A stretch of DNA of 14,276 nucleotides from assembly GCA_023438785.1 (NCBI GenBank), contig JAEXQJ010000294.1, forward strand, positions 1 to 14,276, in the 5' to 3' direction. The DNA comes from Pseudomonadota bacterium (GTDB lineage Bacteria > Myxococcota_A > Polyangia > Fen-1088). The number at the start of each line of letters is the position of its first letter. Position 1 is the stretch's first letter. The notes beneath the pieces are model-generated. The model saw only the letters and a program-made list of their open reading frames with translations, did not search any database and had not been told where the DNA came from. The position numbers were made by a program, and so were the translations under genes. Positions 13,697-14,276 of this stretch are shown one piece after another.

Positions 13697-14276
13697 GGCG
13701 TCACCGCCTTGCCCGACTCCATGACCGCGATGGCGTTGGCGAGTTCGTCATCGGCGACCGTGGCTCCGTACCTGTCGAACGCCACCCGCGTGAGGTGGCC
13801 GGACTGGGCCATCACCACGCGCTCGGGAATGCGCAGGCGACGAGCCTTCGCGATGAAGGAATGGCGAAGGCAGTGCATCGTGATTTCCTCGCCGTTCACG
13901 CCCTGCAAGCCAGCCGCGGCCACGGCTGCCTGATACAGGCGGTAGATGTAGCGCACGCCGTACAGCCGCTCGGGGTGGGGAAGCCTTCGGGCCCCGGCTC
14001 GGTGGCACATGGCATCGCTCGCGCCCACGCAGAACACATGGGGCGCGCCCTCGATGCGGGGAACTGACTTCAGCGCGGCCAAGGCGCGCGTGCTGAGGCG
14101 AACCACACGTGGGCGGCCGTTCTTCGTCTGGCCGGCGCCCAAGCGGACACAGGCGTTTGCCTCGTTCACCTGCTCCCAACGCAGATTCAGGACCTCCCCT
14201 CTGCGCATGCCCGTCTCGTACAGCACGCGGACGATCGCGCCTATGAACGGGTCAGCCGCTTCGATCAGCTTGTCCA
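13693..14276 (-). CDS. Second tyrosine recombinase, partial (start beyond window)
   Basis: The frame runs off the right edge with no start needed inside the window, so this is the C-terminal 193 residues of a longer protein; the GTG at 14226 falls inside the catalytic domain and is not the start. The catalytic set is complete: Arg in ETGMRRGEVLNLRW, Lys in TKNGRPRVVRL, HCLRHSFIAKA with an intact HxxR, His in QSGHLTRVAF and Tyr in DRYGAT. The sequence differs clearly from the integrase downstream, so it is a distinct recombinase rather than a recent copy. Its TGA overlaps the next gene's GTG. It heads, or is an early gene of, the four-gene overlapping operon and probably acts with the other integrase on element DNA. 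Confidence 0.9.
   Translation of the reverse strand, partial: DKLIEAADPFIGAIVRVLYETGMRRGEVLNLRWEQVNEANACVRLGAGQTKNGRPRVVRLSTRALAALKSVPRIEGAPHVFCVGASDAMCHRAGARRLPHPERLYGVRYIYRLYQAAVAAAGLQGVNGEEITMHCLRHSFIAKARRLRIPERVVMAQSGHLTRVAFDRYGATVADDELANAIAVMESGKAVTP

Noticed and set aside
11817..14276. Recombinase-in-trio (RIT) element
   Set aside because: RIT elements have three tandem overlapping tyrosine recombinases; only two are visible, with two unrelated small genes between them. A third could lie beyond the right edge, so this is not excluded.

Overview
The window looks like a piece of a high-GC Gram-negative genome, most likely a myxobacterium or relative (Myxococcota). The strongest clue is the C-terminus of the secreted GH27 protein at 5151-7352: a long Gly/Ser/Ala linker, a Cys-Ser-Cys motif, one membrane helix and an Arg-rich tail, the layout of MYXO-CTERM sorting signals. 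Very GC-rich third positions and GTG/TTG starts fit. The assignment is inference from protein features, not from a marker gene.

Layout, left to right. (1) 1-517 holds no convincing gene. It carries a degenerate tandem array of about 19 units with a 22-bp period (about 1-425), then a strong hairpin that probably ends the phosphoketolase transcript. (2) A phosphoketolase gene (minus) and a fused MsrB-MsrA methionine sulfoxide reductase gene (plus) diverge from a 59-bp spacer with a perfect dyad. (3) An AraC-family regulator (minus) and a secreted GH27 glycosidase (plus) form a second divergent pair, probably a regulator and its target. (4) A cell-envelope block follows: a GT-C-like membrane glycosyltransferase (minus), a small acyl-carrier-like protein (plus) whose halves are in permuted order and which lacks the phosphopantetheine serine, and a second polytopic membrane protein with a TPR-like tail (minus). 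(5) An intact tRNA-Arg(CCG) (minus) marks the edge of a mobile element. (6) From 11817 to the right edge, four genes on the minus strand overlap end to start: a tyrosine recombinase cut by the window edge, an 84-aa basic protein, a 139-aa protein with a possible Cys-His-Asp triad, and a complete 408-aa tyrosine integrase.

How the genes may work together. Phosphoketolase makes acetyl phosphate from pentose or hexose phosphates; MsrBA repairs oxidised methionine, possibly outside the cytoplasm. The AraC/GH27 pair looks like a small alpha-galactoside (or related sugar) utilisation unit with a surface-anchored enzyme. The four-gene operon at the right looks like the integration module of a genomic island inserted on the 5' side of tRNA-Arg. 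The most unusual items are the recombinase operon with its two near-identical overlapping gene junctions, the permuted acyl-carrier-like protein and the 22-bp repeat array.
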